Shown here in pieces: positions 42,906 through 51,510 of a stretch of DNA of 64,000 bases. Every line of letters starts with the position of its first letter. Within the stretch, counting starts at the first letter, position 1. The notes below the pieces were generated by a model, which worked only from the letters and a program-made list of their open reading frames with translations, searched no databases and had not been told where the DNA came from. Origin of the DNA: Halapricum desulfuricans (lineage in GTDB: Archaea; Halobacteriota; Halobacteria; Halobacteriales; Haloarculaceae); contig NZ_CP064792.1 in the NCBI RefSeq assembly GCF_017094465.1, forward strand, positions 1 through 64,000, read 5' to 3'. The translations under genes were made by a program, and so were the position numbers.

Positions 42906-44695
42906 TGCTGGTGTTCGCGTTCGATCGTGACTGGACCGTCGATGTCAACCCTCATCCGCAGTATGAGGCAGTCCCCCTAGAGTGGGTCCGCTACCTCGCA
43001 CACAAAACCGACCACGCAGTCTACGCGATCGGGAATCAAGACCTCGCTGAAGAAGCGGCGATTCCCGGCGTCGTTGACATTGTCGGTCGCCACCCTGCCG
43101 ACTGGGACGACTGGCTTGGCGACAAACAGCCGGACGGTCGGTATGAGTCGTTCCCGACGCGGCGGGAACGGTTGACGTTGATCGAAGCGTTGCACCCGGC
43201 GGCCGATCGCTATATCGTCGTTGACGACCTCGATTTGAGCGACGTCGAGGGCTGGCAGCACTACCACGCCTGGGAGTTTGTCCCGGCAGTCCGTGATGGG
43301 CACCTCGACCTCGCGCCCCCGTTGACGGATGATCAAGTGAGTGATGACGATCTGGCCACTGATGGCGGGCTGCCCACGGTAGCGGGGATCAAGCCCGCGG
43401 ACGCCGACCACCTCGCGTCGTTCCTCGATGGGTACGACGACACGCCCGGATTCGAAATTACCTACGAACAGGACGGCGACGATGTGACGCGACTGTGCTG
43501 GGACGTTACTGTAGTCGAGGACACAGCAGAGAGTGAGGCACCGATCGTTCGCTGCTCGTCACTCATCCCCAAGGGGGAGTCGTTCACTGTGCCCATCGGT
43601 GCAATCGATGTCGTCCACGTTGTCAAACTATCACCGGAAGCGGTCACCGCACAAGCCGAGACACAACCCGACGCAGCAGCGGCGCTCCGCCGGCTTGCGG
43701 ATGCAGCGCCGAACCAGCTGCAGCTTTCCCCCGTCTTGACACTACTGGATCAGAAAGCGTTGCCACCGCAACAGCAGCGAGACGCCCTCCACGCGCTGGC
43801 CGCCCTCACAACGGTTCGACCAGATGCGTGTTCGCCAGCGATTCCCATCTTGCGCTCCCTGCTTCAGGAAGATGACCCCGTCGCTCCTCACGACGCCTTG
43901 ACGACACTGCACGCAATCGCAGAAGCCAGCCCTGAAGACATCGCCCCGGCGCTCGATGATATCGAACCGTATCTCGACTCAGAGCGTACGCCGGTTCAGC
44001 GCGAGGCAGCTGGCTGTCTTGCCGGGATTGCCACGGAGTACCCGGCCGACTGCATTGATGCGGTACCGAAGCTCGTCGATTTCCTCGAGGAGGATGACGA
44101 GAGGCGACGGTACGCTGTCCGTGCTCTTGCAAAGGTGGCTGCTGAATCCCCCGAGACGACTGCATCAACTGCCGGTCATCTCGCTGAGATCGCTCTTGAG
44201 GAATCAGCATCGAATGAGGTTCGACAACTCGCAACGGCAGCCCTTGGCCGCACTCTTAGGGCGCCTGCCGCATTTACGACTGAGATCTTCGAGGACGTCG
44301 TCGAGTTGTACGATACTGATAACTACAAACTCAGGAATAACGCTATCGCATTGACGTACGAGGTGGCAGACCTACACACCGATATCGTAGAGGAGTACAT
44401 CGATGACATCGCAGCGTTGCTTACTGACGACGATTCTCAGACTCGTATCAACGCGAGTGGGACACTCGCACGTGTGGCTGAAGACTTCCCAGCGTCGGTC
44501 AGTCACTTGACCCCGATGTTCGTCGAATTGCTTTCGGACGACAACGAGCAGGTCCGAGAGAACGCCTGCTGGGCGCTGGGCCGTCTCGAGGCCTCGGAGG
44601 CGAAAGCGACACTCGAAGAGCGTCTCCAGGAGGAGCCAAGTGAAGCCGTTCGGAACCGGATTGCGTGGGCACTTTCAGAGATCGACCCAGTATGA
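42905..44695 (+). CDS. HAD-like / HEAT-repeat protein
   Basis: A 596-residue protein. The first 150 residues resemble a HAD phosphatase: MLVFAFDRDWTVDVNPHP places Asp8 and Asp10-like acids at the catalytic loop, and YIVVDDLDLS resembles a later acidic motif. From about residue 240 to the end there are 7-9 HEAT-type helical repeats (for example QREAAGCLAGIATEYP, RRRYAVRALAKVAAES, QVRENACWALGRLEAS). Such repeats bind proteins or nucleic acids. It overlaps the VWA stop by one base and precedes the ADP-ribosylglycohydrolase by 76. The joining of a possible phosphatase with a HEAT scaffold is unusual. Confidence 0.75.
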   Translation: MLVFAFDRDWTVDVNPHPQYEAVPLEWVRYLAHKTDHAVYAIGNQDLAEEAAIPGVVDIVGRHPADWDDWLGDKQPDGRYESFPTRRERLTLIEALHPAADRYIVVDDLDLSDVEGWQHYHAWEFVPAVRDGHLDLAPPLTDDQVSDDDLATDGGLPTVAGIKPADADHLASFLDGYDDTPGFEITYEQDGDDVTRLCWDVTVVEDTAESEAPIVRCSSLIPKGESFTVPIGAIDVVHVVKLSPEAVTAQAETQPDAAAALRRLADAAPNQLQLSPVLTLLDQKALPPQQQRDALHALAALTTVRPDACSPAIPILRSLLQEDDPVAPHDALTTLHAIAEASPEDIAPALDDIEPYLDSERTPVQREAAGCLAGIATEYPADCIDAVPKLVDFLEEDDERRRYAVRALAKVAAESPETTASTAGHLAEIALEESASNEVRQLATAALGRTLRAPAAFTTEIFEDVVELYDTDNYKLRNNAIALTYEVADLHTDIVEEYIDDIAALLTDDDSQTRINASGTLARVAEDFPASVSHLTPMFVELLSDDNEQVRENACWALGRLEASEAKATLEERLQEEPSEAVRNRIAWALSEIDPV

Positions 44696-44771
44696 ATACG
44701 CTTACCAGGATTCCAGCACACATAGTAGCACAGCTCGTCATGTGTCGAAAGCGATCACAGGAGCTCCAATT

Positions 44772-45710
44772 ATGATCCCCACCTCGCAAGCGGAAGGCTG
44801 TCTCCTCGGGCTAGCCTGTGGCGACGCCCTTGGCCGGCCAGTCGAATTCAAATCCGCCGTCACGATCGATACACAGTATGGCACCGTTGACTCGATGCTC
44901 GGCGACGGCAGTCACGGGCAACCGCCCGGCACAATTACCGACGATACCGAACTCGCGCTTCGGATCGCTCGCAGTCTCGTCGACTCTGGCGGCTTTGACG
45001 GCGCTGACGTCGCAGAGCGGTTCGTGAGCTGGTACGAGACCGGCCCCTTCGATATTGGCTTGATGACTCGCGACGCCCTCGCTCGTCTCCAGCAGGGTGA
45101 ACCGTGGGAACACGCCGGCCAAGACGTCTGGGAGTCACGACCGGAGGGCAGTAACGCCGGCAACGGGAGTGTGATGCGGTGTGCACCGTACGCGCTGGCC
45201 TTCACCGACGACCCGCAGCATCTCGGGCGCGTGAGCGAACAATCCTCAGCGATCACCCACGCGGATCCCCGCTGCAAGCGTGGCTGTGCCATCCTGAATC
45301 TCACTATCGCGGGTCTGCTTCACGGCGAGGACGAGCCGTTGCGACGCGCTCTTGAGACGACCTATCCCGGCCAGTCGGACGCACCGGAGCTCATCAACGC
45401 TGTCGAGGGACTGCCGGACAGCGTCTCGGCAAGCGAGCTCAACAACGGTGGATACGTCGTCGATGCGCTCCAGGCGGGGCTTTACTATGCACTTGACGCA
45501 GACAGTGCAGAAGACGCGATCGTCCGGGCGGTCAACGCTGGTGGCGACGCCGATACAGTCGGTGCGATCACCGGGGCTGTCGCCGGCGCTCGCTTTGGCG
45601 CGGAGTCACTTCCCGACGCGTGGCTGGCCGCGATCGAGGAAACCGACGACCTCCGCGACCTCGCGGGCGAATTGCTCGAACTGGAGCGTACTGGGAGTGA
45701 TGCCAAGTGA
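44772..45710 (+). CDS. ADP-ribosylglycohydrolase family protein
   Basis: A 312-residue DraG/ARH-like enzyme expected to remove ADP-ribose from a protein, RNA or DNA target using two Mg ions. Metal and substrate motifs are GDALGRP near residue 17, TDDTELAL near 56, GSNAGNGSVMR near 125 and GGDADTVGAITG near 260. An open stretch upstream starts at 44640 inside the previous gene; MIPTSQAEGCLLG at 44772 is the family start. It overlaps the next gene by four bases (GTGA). No ADP-ribosyltransferase is visible in the cluster. Confidence 0.93.
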   Translation: MIPTSQAEGCLLGLACGDALGRPVEFKSAVTIDTQYGTVDSMLGDGSHGQPPGTITDDTELALRIARSLVDSGGFDGADVAERFVSWYETGPFDIGLMTRDALARLQQGEPWEHAGQDVWESRPEGSNAGNGSVMRCAPYALAFTDDPQHLGRVSEQSSAITHADPRCKRGCAILNLTIAGLLHGEDEPLRRALETTYPGQSDAPELINAVEGLPDSVSASELNNGGYVVDALQAGLYYALDADSAEDAIVRAVNAGGDADTVGAITGAVAGARFGAESLPDAWLAAIEETDDLRDLAGELLELERTGSDAK

Positions 45711-46363
45711 GTGACCGCCCGACTCGTATCGGCCTCCTTTCAGATATCCACGGCAACGCCATCGCACTAGAAGCCGTCCTTGAAGAGATAGACGACGTGG
45801 ATGCACTCGTCTGTGCCGGTGACATCGTCGGATATGGCCCATCGCCGGGGCAGTGCATCGAGATGGTTCGCGAGCGATCGATTCCAACGGTGGAGGGCAA
45901 CCACGACCGGGCCGTTGTCAACGACCAGCCCTACGAATCAGGCGACCAGTACGCCAGCCGCACGCTGTCGGAGGAGCGGCGGTCGTGGCTAGCGGCGCTC
46001 CCGCGAGAGCGCCTGCTGTTCGATGGGCGACTGAAGGTCGTCCACGATCACCCCGAAGAGCGGAATCGGTACACACGACCCGCCGCGTTTGAACCGACGC
46101 TCCTCGACGACGAAGCCGTGCTTGTCCTCGGGCATACACACGTCCAGCATGCCGAAGTGTTTGCTGACGGGATCGTCGTCAATCCCGGTAGTGTCGGCCA
46201 GCCACGTGACAGGGACCCAGATGCTGCCTATGCGGTCGTCAATCTCGATGCGATGACTGTTGATCTGCATCGAGTTTCCTATGATATCGAGGAGGTACGG
46301 CGGCGGATCGAGAACACCAGCATCGACAGCTACAACGCTGAGCGACTGGCGAGGGGACGATAG
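45707..46363 (+). CDS. Calcineurin-like metallophosphoesterase
   Basis: A 218-residue phosphoesterase of the YfcE/MJ0936 type. The metal ladder is complete: SDIHGN (about residue 13), GDIVGYGP (about 37), GNHDRAV (about 65) and GHTHVQ (about 137). It starts with GTG inside the stop of the ADP-ribosylglycohydrolase gene, so the two are translationally coupled. Likely substrates are phosphodiesters or phosphoesters of nucleotides; processing of released ADP-ribose or a cyclic product is an attractive guess only. Confidence 0.92.
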   Translation: MSDRPTRIGLLSDIHGNAIALEAVLEEIDDVDALVCAGDIVGYGPSPGQCIEMVRERSIPTVEGNHDRAVVNDQPYESGDQYASRTLSEERRSWLAALPRERLLFDGRLKVVHDHPEERNRYTRPAAFEPTLLDDEAVLVLGHTHVQHAEVFADGIVVNPGSVGQPRDRDPDAAYAVVNLDAMTVDLHRVSYDIEEVRRRIENTSIDSYNAERLARGR

Positions 46364-46394
46364 CTCGACCATCCATCAAGAGACACAACTACCA

Positions 46395-47516
46395 ATGTAC
46401 GAGCTCACGTACGAATTCGAGGGCAGTGGGGGAAACATCCAGTATCAAACGAGACAGCAAGCCGAAACCGACGCCACCACAGCCGGCATCGACGTTGAAA
46501 TCGTCTCGACAGGACTGTCGCTCAACGACCAAACGATCAACGGTATCGCCATTGTCGCTATTTCAGCAGACGTCGATCCCGACACAGCGTTCGAGTCTGC
46601 AACTAGCGTGCGTCGTACTGACGAACTGATCGGTCTAGCGACAGCCCACGAACTTGCAGAGCGAACTGAACTCCCAGATACGGCCATCGCCACCCGGTTC
46701 GAGTTGTCAAAAGCACCCCTGATTGTGGGGAAAGCCACGCATGGTCCTAACCAGATTGACGCAGTGTTCCGCAACGATAACGGGGACGTGATCAGCAACT
46801 ACGAGCTCGCCTCTCGGTATCAGCATGACACCCAGGATGTCCATTTTCATCCCCTCGGTGTCCTCGTCGAACGCGAGTTGTATCGGCCCGTCACTGCCTC
46901 TCAACCCAGCGCTGAGAGTGATGGCGTGGGGGAGCCGATACCAATAGCGACGTATCGCGGGTCGACCTCGAAACCGTGGCAATTTGGGCTGACTCGATAC
47001 AACGGACAACTGCTCCTAACCCAAGCTCGTGCCGGCCCCTCAAAGTTCGATCCGGTGCTCAAGCGATTCCCGATCGAGACGCAACCGCTTGGCAACCAGC
47101 CACTCGTGTTTAGCCACACTGTCAGCCGGCGACTCTGGTCCGAAGATCCGGTGAACCCCCATGTGCAGTCCCAGCGGAGCGAGGGGCTTCGGACACAATT
47201 CCTCTACAACGATGCGGACGGGTGGCACCTCATACAGCCAAAAGGGCTCGACACGGCCGACGACGCAGATAGTGATTCATTCGAATCGACACAACTCGAC
47301 GGCGTCTCTGTTCGGTCAGCGTTGCTGCGCTCGGAGACCGACGGCGAGATGAAGACCACGGTCGAACACGAGTACCGCATCACACCAACGGCGCTTGAGG
47401 TCTGTGAGCGACTATACGCGCTTTCGTATTACGAAGCCAACGAAGAGTCGCTCGACAATCTCCAGTGGGATATCGCCGAGGCCACTGCATATGACATCGT
47501 TGAGGCGGAGCGGTAG
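46395..47516 (+). CDS. Unrecognised cluster protein
   Basis: A 373-residue cytoplasmic protein, 31 bases after the phosphoesterase. I recognise no family. The N-terminal 90 residues alternate strands and helices (MYELTYEFEGSGGNIQYQT, then GLATAHELAERTEL). The middle looks beta-rich with repeated Tyr/Trp segments (KPWQFGLTRYNGQLLLTQ; FSHTVSRRLWSEDP), and the C-terminus is helical and acidic. There is no signal peptide, membrane helix or clear catalytic motif. Its place at the end of the VWA-HEAT-DraG-phosphoesterase set suggests it belongs to the same function. Confidence 0.7.
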   Translation: MYELTYEFEGSGGNIQYQTRQQAETDATTAGIDVEIVSTGLSLNDQTINGIAIVAISADVDPDTAFESATSVRRTDELIGLATAHELAERTELPDTAIATRFELSKAPLIVGKATHGPNQIDAVFRNDNGDVISNYELASRYQHDTQDVHFHPLGVLVERELYRPVTASQPSAESDGVGEPIPIATYRGSTSKPWQFGLTRYNGQLLLTQARAGPSKFDPVLKRFPIETQPLGNQPLVFSHTVSRRLWSEDPVNPHVQSQRSEGLRTQFLYNDADGWHLIQPKGLDTADDADSDSFESTQLDGVSVRSALLRSETDGEMKTTVEHEYRITPTALEVCERLYALSYYEANEESLDNLQWDIAEATAYDIVEAER

Positions 47517-47600
47517 TATGGAGGACCACCGAGTCGGTCATATAGGATTGCCATGCGGTGGCTAAGTTACTGGAAACATCGGCTGTTCAATTCACCTAAT

Positions 47601-47685
47601 TCGAGGCGGAGGCCCCACCCTCAAGGAGCGCCGGGCTTCCGGCCCCGGCGGAAGCACAAGCGAGTAGGGTGGGGGGGAAAGCCGA
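47601..47685 (+). ncRNA. Structured 85-nt element upstream of tnpB (element A)
   Basis: A 9-base stem CCCCACCCT/AGGGTGGGG (47613-47621 with 47666-47674) encloses a hairpin GCTTCCG/CGGAAGC. It is homologous in length and fold to 27122-27206, with three compensatory changes in the outer stem. It lies about 80 bases before tnpB and may be the element's left end or a folded leader RNA. Confidence 0.55.
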
Positions 47686-47763
47686 CACGGTACTGACTGG
47701 CGACAGATCGTTGCCTTCTAACTCTCAATTATTAAGTGACTACAAGCATAAATGTGAAACATC

Positions 47764-48969
47764 GTGGAGTCCCGTCGAACTGCCGTCATCAAACTCGACA
47801 CACCCGAAGGCGCGAATGAATATCTGCGGGAGACTGTCGAGCAATTCAACTACTGTGCCAACACCGCAAGCGAATGGTGCTGGCACGGCGACGACGGCTA
47901 CCACGTTACATCGAAAGCAAAGGCCGAAGATGCGCTGTACGGCCAGCTACGCGAAGATACGGAGTTGACCGCGAATCTCGTCCAGAAAGGGATACGCCAA
48001 GCCGTCGAAGCCATCAAGAGCGGCGTCGAACGGCTCAAAAACGGCCAAGATACGTCTCGTCCGACGTTCACGGCGGATACCGCCGTCTACGACAAGCGAA
48101 GTGCCACGTTCCACCGCGACCACGTTTCGCTATCGACTGTGGACGGACGAATCGAGTGCGACTACATTCTCCCCAAGGACGACGACACACCGCCGACAAA
48201 GTACGTCGCCAACGAGAACTACGAGTTTCGGCGGGCGACACTCCATCGACGTGACGGCGACTGGTATCTCCATGCGTCGATGCTCAAAGAGGACGATACC
48301 GACACCACCACCGGGCACAGGACAGTCCTCGGTGTGGACCTCGGTGTGAACCAACTCGCGGTCGCTTCGACCGGGCGATTCTGGTCGGCAGACGAGTTCA
48401 ACCACTGGAAGCGAGAGTACGAAAAACGGCGTGGCGACCTTCAGCAGTGTGGGACACGGGCGGCACACGACGCGATAACAGGCGTCGAGCGCAAGGAGGA
48501 CGGACGCTTCGAGATATTCCTGCATCGTGTCGCCAACGAAATCGTAGCCGAAGCCGTCGAACACGACTGTTCGCACATCGTGTTCGAGGACCTGACCGAC
48601 ATTCGTGAGAACGTGCCACAGGCGTCGTGGCATCATCTGTGGGCGTTCCGCCGCCTCTACGAGTACGTCGAATACAAGGCTGAAGAACACGGTGTCGAAG
48701 CCGTTCAGGTAGACCCACGGAACACGTCGAAGCGGTGTTCGACTTGTGGGTTTACCCACGACGACAACCGCAACGGCGAGGACTTCGAGTGTCAGGACTG
48801 CGGCTACCAGAACCATGCCGACTACAACGCGGCGAAAAACATCGGCCTTCAGTATCTCCGGCGTCGGCAAAACGCAGACGTTGGAGGCGCACCCGTAGAC
48901 GTGCGCTTGAATCGCGGGACGTTGAACGTGAGTGGAGAGTACGACCTTCCCGCCCCATCTGAGGCGTAG
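47764..48969 (+). CDS. tnpB: TnpB RNA-guided nuclease (IS200/IS605 type)
   Basis: A 401-residue TnpB. The RuvC-like catalytic acids are Asp in VLGVDLGVNQLAV (about residue 190), Glu in IVFEDLTDIRE (about 277) and Asp in NHADYNAAKNIG (about 344); the zinc ribbon CSTCG...CQDCG lies between the last two. It starts at GTG 47764. No tnpA is present, so it is a tnpB-only element, with structured sequence on both sides. TnpB uses an RNA derived from the element's right end to guide DNA cutting, which favours keeping the element. Confidence 0.93.
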   Translation: MESRRTAVIKLDTPEGANEYLRETVEQFNYCANTASEWCWHGDDGYHVTSKAKAEDALYGQLREDTELTANLVQKGIRQAVEAIKSGVERLKNGQDTSRPTFTADTAVYDKRSATFHRDHVSLSTVDGRIECDYILPKDDDTPPTKYVANENYEFRRATLHRRDGDWYLHASMLKEDDTDTTTGHRTVLGVDLGVNQLAVASTGRFWSADEFNHWKREYEKRRGDLQQCGTRAAHDAITGVERKEDGRFEIFLHRVANEIVAEAVEHDCSHIVFEDLTDIRENVPQASWHHLWAFRRLYEYVEYKAEEHGVEAVQVDPRNTSKRCSTCGFTHDDNRNGEDFECQDCGYQNHADYNAAKNIGLQYLRRRQNADVGGAPVDVRLNRGTLNVSGEYDLPAPSEA

Positions 48970-49050
48970 AACGGGAGTCCACGCGAAAGCCCTACCCTCA
49001 ACGAGCGAGCGGGGCGGTTGCCCCCGAGCGAAGTAGGGTAGGGTAGTTTA
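48970..49050 (+). ncRNA. Predicted TnpB guide-RNA region / right end
   Basis: Directly after the tnpB stop, CCCTACCCT (48990-48998) pairs with AGGGTAGGG (49035-49043) and encloses a GGGGC/GCCCC hairpin. The omega RNA of TnpB systems maps to this part of the element, and overlapping 3' transcripts are known in haloarchaea. The exact end, and hence the guide, cannot be fixed from one copy. Confidence 0.55.
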
Positions 49051-49180
49051 CTACGCGACACGGCGAGCCCGCCGACTCGGCGTTCTCGGCGACTATTGAC
49101 GCGTCAACTGCCTCGGAGTCAATGACGGACCACAGGCAGTAATCGATAGCGGTTTTGGCTTGTCAGGTGTACTGTTGGTG

Positions 49181-49963
49181 ATGACATTCGCAGGCGCCGT
49201 CGTCGATCTCGACGGCACAGTTTATCACGATGGAGAACCCATCGACGGGGCCCTCAATGGGATCGATCGACTCCAATCACTCCCGGACGGCGTGTTATAC
49301 GTCTCAAACAATCCTGGACACAGTTCACAGCAGTTTGTTGATCGCCTCACAGCGATTGGTATCGAAACCCAACGCGATCGTATTCTGTCCTCGGGCATTG
49401 TGACGACTGAGTATCTTGCCAGCGCTCACTCTGATGCGAACGTATTCGTCGTTGGCAGCGCCGGCCTCCGTGAACAGTTGCAGGCGGCAGGGATCCGATG
49501 CTGTGACGATCCGACAGTAGCTGATGTCTTTCTCGCGTCGTGGACGCCCGAGTTTGCCTACGACGATTTGGTGAGTGCCCTCAGGGCCTTCGAACAGGAG
49601 ATTCCCTTCTATGGGACAGATCCCGACCGCACGTTCCCGGACGGCGACGGCCGACCCGTGCCCGGGTCGGGCTCTATTATCCGTGCAATCGCCGAGACAA
49701 CCGGACGCGAACCCGACCAGATATTCGGGAAACCTTCCGATCGGATGATCGACGCGATCACGAACCGTCTTGCCCATCCCACTGACGAGTATCTCTTGAT
49801 CGGCGATCGCATCGACACGGATATCACCCTCGGTGAGCGCGCTGAGATGACGACCGTCCTCGTCGAAACAGGCAGTAACAAAGACACGACTCCGAACGCA
49901 ACTGTCGAACCCGATTTCACCGTCGATTCGCTGGGTGACATCGGGTCGATTCTCGATAAGTAG
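49181..49963 (+). CDS. HAD-IIA family phosphatase (NagD-like)
   Basis: A 260-residue phosphatase. Motif I is VVDLDGTVYHDG (residues 8-19), motif II YVSNNPGHSS near residue 47, a type IIA cap spans about 80-180, and motif III/IV is FGKPSDRM with LLIGDRIDTDI near 207. The family dephosphorylates small phosphates such as nucleotide monophosphates or phosphoglycolate. The start ATG at 49181 is chosen over an upstream GTG-type start at 49160. It lies just beyond the tnpB element, so it may once have been joined to the VWA cluster. Confidence 0.9.
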   Translation: MTFAGAVVDLDGTVYHDGEPIDGALNGIDRLQSLPDGVLYVSNNPGHSSQQFVDRLTAIGIETQRDRILSSGIVTTEYLASAHSDANVFVVGSAGLREQLQAAGIRCCDDPTVADVFLASWTPEFAYDDLVSALRAFEQEIPFYGTDPDRTFPDGDGRPVPGSGSIIRAIAETTGREPDQIFGKPSDRMIDAITNRLAHPTDEYLLIGDRIDTDITLGERAEMTTVLVETGSNKDTTPNATVEPDFTVDSLGDIGSILDK

Positions 49964-50182
49964 TGGGCGTGCTACTAGTAACCGTGGTATCTCGGACGGT
50001 CGGTCGATTGTCCACGCGACTTCCCCAGACGACGCCCAGAGAGGAAACTCCGAGCGCTTGAGTACCGATATCCCCGTTGCCGAAGTGCTACAACTAGTGC
50101 TGATTGTTCGTATACGAAATGCCGGAGAAAACCTGCGGCTAGTCGTGGGTGCGTAAATAGCGTCAGCACCTTCTATCAAAGT

Positions 50183-50479
50183 ATGATGGTCGAACCGATC
50201 GAAAATGACGACGCCCGGCGACGCGCTGTCGTCGAACTCCACGAACATCTGGCGGCAACAGCCGAACTCCCGATCGAACGCACCGCGAACCGATGGATCG
50301 GCGAAGCAGAAGCAGTCGCGGCCGATCTTGTCGAAGCTCCGAACGATGCAGACCTGATCCGCAAGCGTGCAACCCATATCGTCTCACTCCTTGACGAGGT
50401 TGGAGACATCAACGACCCGGTCGCGAACAAACACATTGTCGCCGCCGCCCGCCTCGCTGACCGACTCTGCAGCGAGTGA
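50183..50479 (+). CDS. Small helical haloarchaeal protein
   Basis: A 98-residue acidic, almost wholly helical protein (RAVVELHEHLAATAEL; RWIGEAEAVAADLVEA; AARLADRLCSE). It has haloarchaeal composition and a complete start and stop. I do not recognise the family, and no motif suggests an activity. It is 219 bases from the HAD gene with no overlap. Confidence 0.65.
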   Translation: MMVEPIENDDARRRAVVELHEHLAATAELPIERTANRWIGEAEAVAADLVEAPNDADLIRKRATHIVSLLDEVGDINDPVANKHIVAAARLADRLCSE

Positions 50480-50681
50480 ATACTTGAGCGATAAGGGGCT
50501 CGAATTCTTCGGCTTGATCACCGTCTGTACTCGCCGCTCTCAGCTGATCGGCCACCTCTGGAGTCTCTTCCATCTGCCCTGAAGCACTTGATTCGGTAGT
50601 ATTCATATATCCTGCGTGTGGGCCACACACTGTCGGTGCGGACTACACCTGAGCAAGTCAAGAAACGCCAGGAGCAACGAT

Positions 50682-51092
50682 ATGGATTTATCTCCTGGAC
50701 ATCTAGGACAACTGATGGCACAACGCTCTTTCTGGGTTCGTGCGCTGTGGTTCGTGTTCGTCGGCTGGTGGGCAACGCCGATTGTCGTGAACACTGCGTG
50801 GCTACTCAACGTTACAGTTATCCTGCTCCCGATCGGGATCAAATTGATCAACCTCGTGCCGACGGTGCTCACTCTCGCTGAGCCGCGGTCGCTATCAACG
50901 CCTGAGTCGGCTCGGGGGCAACACTCGCTCGCCGTCCGGGCGATCTATTTCGTCCTCGTCGGATGGTGGTTGAGCCTGCTGTGGGCGAACGTGGCGTCGT
51001 TCCTCGCAATCACGATTGTGGGGATCCCGATCGCAATCTGGATGCTCAACCGCCTGCCATACGTCACGTCACTGTACCGGTTTCACGGGTGA
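50682..51092 (+). CDS. YccF-domain membrane protein
   Basis: A 136-residue membrane protein with two similar halves, each with a motif like RALWFVFVGWW or RAIYFVLVGWW followed by hydrophobic helices (about four in total). This is the YccF domain repeat. The function of the family is unknown. The frame opens upstream at 50616, but MDLSPGHL at 50682 gives the expected short cytoplasmic lead. Confidence 0.85.
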   Translation: MDLSPGHLGQLMAQRSFWVRALWFVFVGWWATPIVVNTAWLLNVTVILLPIGIKLINLVPTVLTLAEPRSLSTPESARGQHSLAVRAIYFVLVGWWLSLLWANVASFLAITIVGIPIAIWMLNRLPYVTSLYRFHG

Positions 51093-51510
51093 CTCGACGC
51101 GATCTCTAAGTGTCAGAAATAGAATAAGAGGGGCAAGCGTTCGGCAGTACGTCTCTGGGTATGTACAGGCGGTACAAGGCGACTGCCCCGGGGCTTGACC
51201 CCGGGGTGCGTTCGCATCTATGTGTATGTCCACAAGTACGTGAGTACGTATATTCTGCCGAACGTTAGTACTCCCAGCGGAGATCCGATATCGAGGTACT
51301 GATAGCGACCATAGACGGAACGCGACCAGACCCAACCTACGTATTAACAATCCAATCCAGCGGTGTAGTGCTGTGGGATTTCCTCGTCTCCGGACGGGGG
51401 AATATGTCCGTCTCGTTCATCGATGTCGAAGTGTCACCAGGTACCGGCTACGTATATTCTACTACCGCCCTATGGCACGGTTTTATTCGTTTCAGACTGC
51501 TGCCGTGTGT
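51093..51510. other. Intergenic region with hairpin and promoter
   Basis: About 420 bases holding the GGGGCTTGACCCC-type hairpin at 51186-51206 and, at the right edge, the TATA-like TTTTATT (51480-51486) about 28 bases before the chosen start of the PLD gene. Otherwise I see no gene. Confidence 0.45.
51186..51206. repeat. GGGGCTTGACCCC hairpin, copy 1
   Basis: CCCCGGGG-CTTGA-CCCCGGGG, an 8-base stem. The 20-odd bases before it (GGCGGTACAAGGCGACTG) are shared with the copies at 63030 and 63614. Compare the tnpB tail at 63686, whose stop lies in the same kind of hairpin. Confidence 0.6.

Noticed and set aside
40926-47516. Canonical tellurite-resistance (ter) cluster
   Set aside because: There is a VWA protein and phosphatase-type enzymes but no TerD, TerC or TerB-like protein, so the name is not justified.
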